A stretch of DNA of 7,922 bases from NCBI GenBank assembly GCA_026986055.1, contig JALSPH010000223.1, positions 1 to 7,922 of the forward strand, written 5' to 3'. Shown piece by piece: positions 5,959 to 7,922 of the stretch. This DNA is from Campylobacterales bacterium (GTDB lineage: Bacteria > Campylobacterota > Campylobacteria > Campylobacterales > Hydrogenimonadaceae). Position 1 is the stretch's first letter. The number at the start of each line of letters is the position of its first letter. The position numbers and the translations under genes are program-made. The notes under the pieces were generated by a model. That model was given only the letters and a program-made list of their open reading frames with translations. It was not told the DNA's origin and searched no databases.

Positions 5959-7341
5959 TTAGCTGAAGATATATCCGGCCAAGGCGAATGAGAGTGTAGA
6001 AAGAAGAGCTGCAAGTATTGCCCAGGGAAGCTGTGTCTTTACATGGGCTATGAGGTCGCATCCGGCGGCCATTGCCGATATGATAGTCGTGTCGGAGATG
6101 GGGGAGGCGTGGTCGCCGAAGACTCCTCCCGAAATCACCGCGGCTATAGTCAGAGGCAGCAGGAGTGTCTGCTCGACTCCCATAGCAGCGGCTATGGTTA
6201 TGGCTATCGGCATCATTATCGAAAAAGTTCCCCAACTGGTACCCGTAGAGAAGGCTATGACTGCCGAGAGAAGAAAGATACCTGCAGGCAGAAGTGCGGG
6301 GTTCAAAATGGCGTTTGCGAAGTGAGCCATATATATACCGGTTCCCATCTTTACCGTGACGTCGCCTATTGCGAAGGCGAAGATCAAAATAGCGGCTATG
6401 GGAACCATCGTCCACGCTCCGCGAAATATTGCAGGAACTATCTCTTTTGCCGGCATACTCCTTTTAAGAAGATAGTAGCAAGAGGAGATGACCACAGACC
6501 CTAAAACTGCGGCGAATACCGACGTCGAGCCGCTCCCTTTGAGCATATTTCCTCCGCCGGTTATGAAGAGAAAGAGAAAGACGAGAATCAGTAAAGATGC
6601 TATAGGTACGATGAGGGCGTAGATATCTCCTTTTTTACCGCTCGGTTCTATCTTTGGCGGATCGACTCTGGTGTAGGATGGAAAGTCGACCCCTTTTAGT
6701 ATCGTGTATAGAACCAGAAGAATGGAAAAGAGAGCGTAGAAGTTGAAGAGCAGGGCGCTTCCAAGCAGCTTTATCGGCTCACCAGATATGGTCCCGGCTT
6801 CGATCTGAGCTCCTATGAGGCCAAGAAGAAGAGCACCCCATGCATTTAGAGGAAACATGGTACAAACAGGAGCAGCGGTAGAGTCGCATATGTAGGCCAG
6901 TTTCTCACGAGAGGTTCCGTAGCGGTCAGTAAGCGGACGGCTTACGGTTCCAGCTATAAGAGAGGTTATGGAGGATTCGATGAATATGGCTAGTCCTATG
7001 AAGAAGGGGAGAAGCTCCGCCTCTTTTTTGCTCTTTATCAACCTCTTTCTCTCCTGCAGAAAGTGAACGAATCCGTCGACCCCGCCGCTCTTTTGGATAA
7101 GCTCTATGATGGAGCCTACGAATATCGCAAAAACGAGAGTTTTAAGTACCCACCCTTTTTGCAGAAGTTCGGCCAGACCTTTCGCACTCTCTATGATCGT
7201 TCCGGTGACACTCTGCTCCATTATGAAGTAGCCGCAAAGAACGCCGATAAGAAGAGAAACTATGACGTTTCTTGATATAATTGCCAAAATAATGGCGACA
7301 ACCGGAGGTAAGAGTGAAAAGATACCGTAGCTTTCTTGCAA
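5959..7341 (-). CDS. nhaC: NhaC-family Na+/H+ antiporter
   Basis: The 460-residue product is a polytopic inner-membrane protein with roughly ten to twelve hydrophobic helices, the usual size for NhaC-family antiporters, which exchange Na+ for H+. Recognisable family motifs are CDSTAAPVC (152-160), FSTGTSWGTF (364-373) and GDHASPISDTT (409-419). Substrate details vary in this family (some members exchange malate or amino acids), so Na+/H+ exchange is the default rather than proven. The start is TTG at 7341, supported by AAGGAG 5 bases upstream. The next in-frame ATG (Met41) lies after the first membrane segment and is unlikely. The 5' end overlaps the divergent L,D-transpeptidase gene by 28 bases, and the 3' end abuts the heptamer array. 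A possible minus-strand -10 box, TAAAAT (plus-strand 7362-7367), lies inside that neighbouring gene. Confidence 0.9.
   Translation of the reverse strand: MQESYGIFSLLPPVVAIILAIISRNVIVSLLIGVLCGYFIMEQSVTGTIIESAKGLAELLQKGWVLKTLVFAIFVGSIIELIQKSGGVDGFVHFLQERKRLIKSKKEAELLPFFIGLAIFIESSITSLIAGTVSRPLTDRYGTSREKLAYICDSTAAPVCTMFPLNAWGALLLGLIGAQIEAGTISGEPIKLLGSALLFNFYALFSILLVLYTILKGVDFPSYTRVDPPKIEPSGKKGDIYALIVPIASLLILVFLFLFITGGGNMLKGSGSTSVFAAVLGSVVISSCYYLLKRSMPAKEIVPAIFRGAWTMVPIAAILIFAFAIGDVTVKMGTGIYMAHFANAILNPALLPAGIFLLSAVIAFSTGTSWGTFSIMMPIAITIAAAMGVEQTLLLPLTIAAVISGGVFGDHASPISDTTIISAMAAGCDLIAHVKTQLPWAILAALLSTLSFALAGYIFS
7273..7281 (+). promoter_or_regulatory. Extended -10 promoter for the L,D-transpeptidase, inside nhaC
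   Basis: TGATATAAT is a perfect extended -10 element (TGnTATAAT) 32 bases before the GTG start. No good -35 box stands at the normal spacing, which an extended -10 can tolerate. It lies inside the nhaC coding sequence on the opposite strand (around nhaC residues 20-23). Confidence 0.55.
7304..7308 (+). promoter_or_regulatory. Ribosome-binding site deciding the L,D-transpeptidase GTG start
   Basis: GGAGG (in GGAGGT) lies 5 bases before the GTG at 7314. It is inside the antisense strand of the nhaC coding region. A later TTG at 7353 has no such site and would leave a signal peptide that is too short. Confidence 0.8.
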
Positions 7342-7922
7342 CTGCTCTCCTTTTGAAAATTATTTTAGCAGTTTCTCTATTTGGAAAAGATGAGTTCGTA
7401 GATATTCCACAAAAGAGTTCGCAGCTTATAGTCGTAAGTGACGTAAACGGGACTCGTGCAAAGCTCTTATGTTATGAAAGAGTCGGTGAAAAATGGCGAA
7501 AAATCTTTGAAGAGGTAGTTGTCAACATCGGTAGAAACGGTGTCGGAAAAGAGAGAGAGGGTGACGGTAAGACACCCGCAGGAGTCTACCCTTTGAAAGA
7601 AGTTTACGGTTACGGTAAGGTTGAGACCAAGATGCCATTTTTTCTTTCGGACAAGAGGCTTGTTTGCGTCGATGACACAGATTCTCGCTACTATAACCAA
7701 ATTGTAGATAGCAGCAGAGTCGTAAAAGATTTCAAAAGCTTCGAATATATGAGAAGAGATGACGGTTTGTACGAAATCGTCGTCACGGTAGGGTATAACG
7801 CTCAAAATAGAGCCGATAGAGGCTCTTGCATCTTCTTGCACATCTCAGACGGCGACAAAGCCACTGCCGGATGTATCGCTATGAAAAAAGAGGTATTGAA
7901 AGAGATCGTAAAGTGGCTCGAT
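7314..7922 (+). CDS. Exported YkuD-type L,D-transpeptidase, 3'-truncated by the window edge
   Basis: A continuous frame of 203 codons runs from GTG 7314 off the right edge. The first 24 residues form a signal peptide (basic MKRYR, then a hydrophobic stretch ending near LFG). The mature part has the YkuD fold in the COG3786 style: REGDGKTPAGVYPL (81-94), YGYGKVETKMPFF, VDDTDSRYYNQIVD, IVVTVGYN, and the catalytic segment GSCIFLHISDG...TAGCIAM with His176 and nucleophile Cys187. Such enzymes make or edit peptidoglycan cross-links, or trim peptides, in the periplasm. Relatives in Campylobacterota (Csd6/Pgp2 types) affect cell shape, but this protein looks like a different YkuD subgroup. Only a few C-terminal residues are likely missing. 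The gene overlaps nhaC head to head and has its ribosome-binding site and likely promoter inside nhaC. The catalytic motif makes the family call firm; transpeptidase versus carboxypeptidase activity is open. Confidence 0.9.
   Translation, partial: MKRYRSFLATALLLKIILAVSLFGKDEFVDIPQKSSQLIVVSDVNGTRAKLLCYERVGEKWRKIFEEVVVNIGRNGVGKEREGDGKTPAGVYPLKEVYGYGKVETKMPFFLSDKRLVCVDDTDSRYYNQIVDSSRVVKDFKSFEYMRRDDGLYEIVVTVGYNAQNRADRGSCIFLHISDGDKATAGCIAMKKEVLKEIVKWLD
7347..7352 (-). promoter_or_regulatory. Ribosome-binding site deciding the nhaC TTG start
   Basis: On the minus strand AAGGAG lies 5 bases before TTG 7341. It sits inside the coding sequence of the divergent L,D-transpeptidase (its signal-peptide codons). 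Confidence 0.8.

Noticed and set aside
5870..6415. Minus-strand open frame reading through the heptamer array
   Set aside because: It lies out of frame within nhaC; the repetitive Ile/His/Pro/Ser tail is only the repeat translated.
7467..7841. 124-residue minus-strand open frame at the right end
   Set aside because: It is antisense to the L,D-transpeptidase, which has catalytic motifs, a signal peptide and a ribosome-binding site.

Overview
The window looks like part of a bacterial chromosome, most plausibly a free-living member of the Campylobacterota (Sulfurovum, Sulfurimonas or Hydrogenimonas type). This is inferred from the gene set and from the AT-leaning promoters with near-consensus -10 boxes; no marker gene fixes the lineage. 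There are no rRNA or tRNA genes, insertion sequences, prophage genes or CRISPR arrays. It reads as compact housekeeping and accessory DNA with eight protein genes plus one toxin-antitoxin antitoxin.

Layout. (1) Positions 1-1874: the 3' part of dsbD, running in from the left edge, overlaps by 4 bases a small secreted thioredoxin-fold gene. Together they form a periplasmic thiol-reduction operon. (2) 1948-3141: a dihydroorotase-family gene whose metal-binding and catalytic residues are mostly replaced, so it is probably a non-catalytic PyrC' partner of aspartate transcarbamoylase. It has its own promoter. (3) 3358-3937: a ribbon-helix-helix antitoxin overlapping a MazF/PemK-type toxin, behind a near-perfect sigma-70 promoter with a dyad across the -35 box. 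(4) 4067-5877: amrS (radical SAM) and amrB (Memo family), two of the three parts of the AmmeMemoRadiSam system, with their own consensus promoter. AmrA is not in the window. (5) 5874-5957: a cytosine-free array of twelve heptamers that fills the whole gap between the convergent amrB and nhaC genes. (6) 5959-7341, minus strand: an NhaC-family Na+/H+ antiporter. (7) 7314 to the right edge, plus strand: an exported YkuD-type L,D-transpeptidase with a GTG start, cut off by the window.

The most unusual architecture is at 7304-7352. The antiporter (TTG start) and the L,D-transpeptidase (GTG start) overlap head to head by 28 bases, so each ribosome-binding site lies inside the other gene's coding sequence, and an extended -10 box for the transpeptidase lies inside nhaC. 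The other notable points are the heptamer arrays, which recur in shorter form at the end of the thioredoxin gene; the pseudo-dihydroorotase; and the amrS-amrB pair without amrA.

Functional reading: DsbD carries electrons from cytoplasmic thioredoxin across the inner membrane, and the small secreted thioredoxin is a likely recipient. The remaining units appear independent of each other: pyrimidine synthesis support, a toxin-antitoxin pair, AmrS/AmrB, ion homeostasis and cell-wall remodelling. All gene calls rest on motif recognition by eye; no database search was run.
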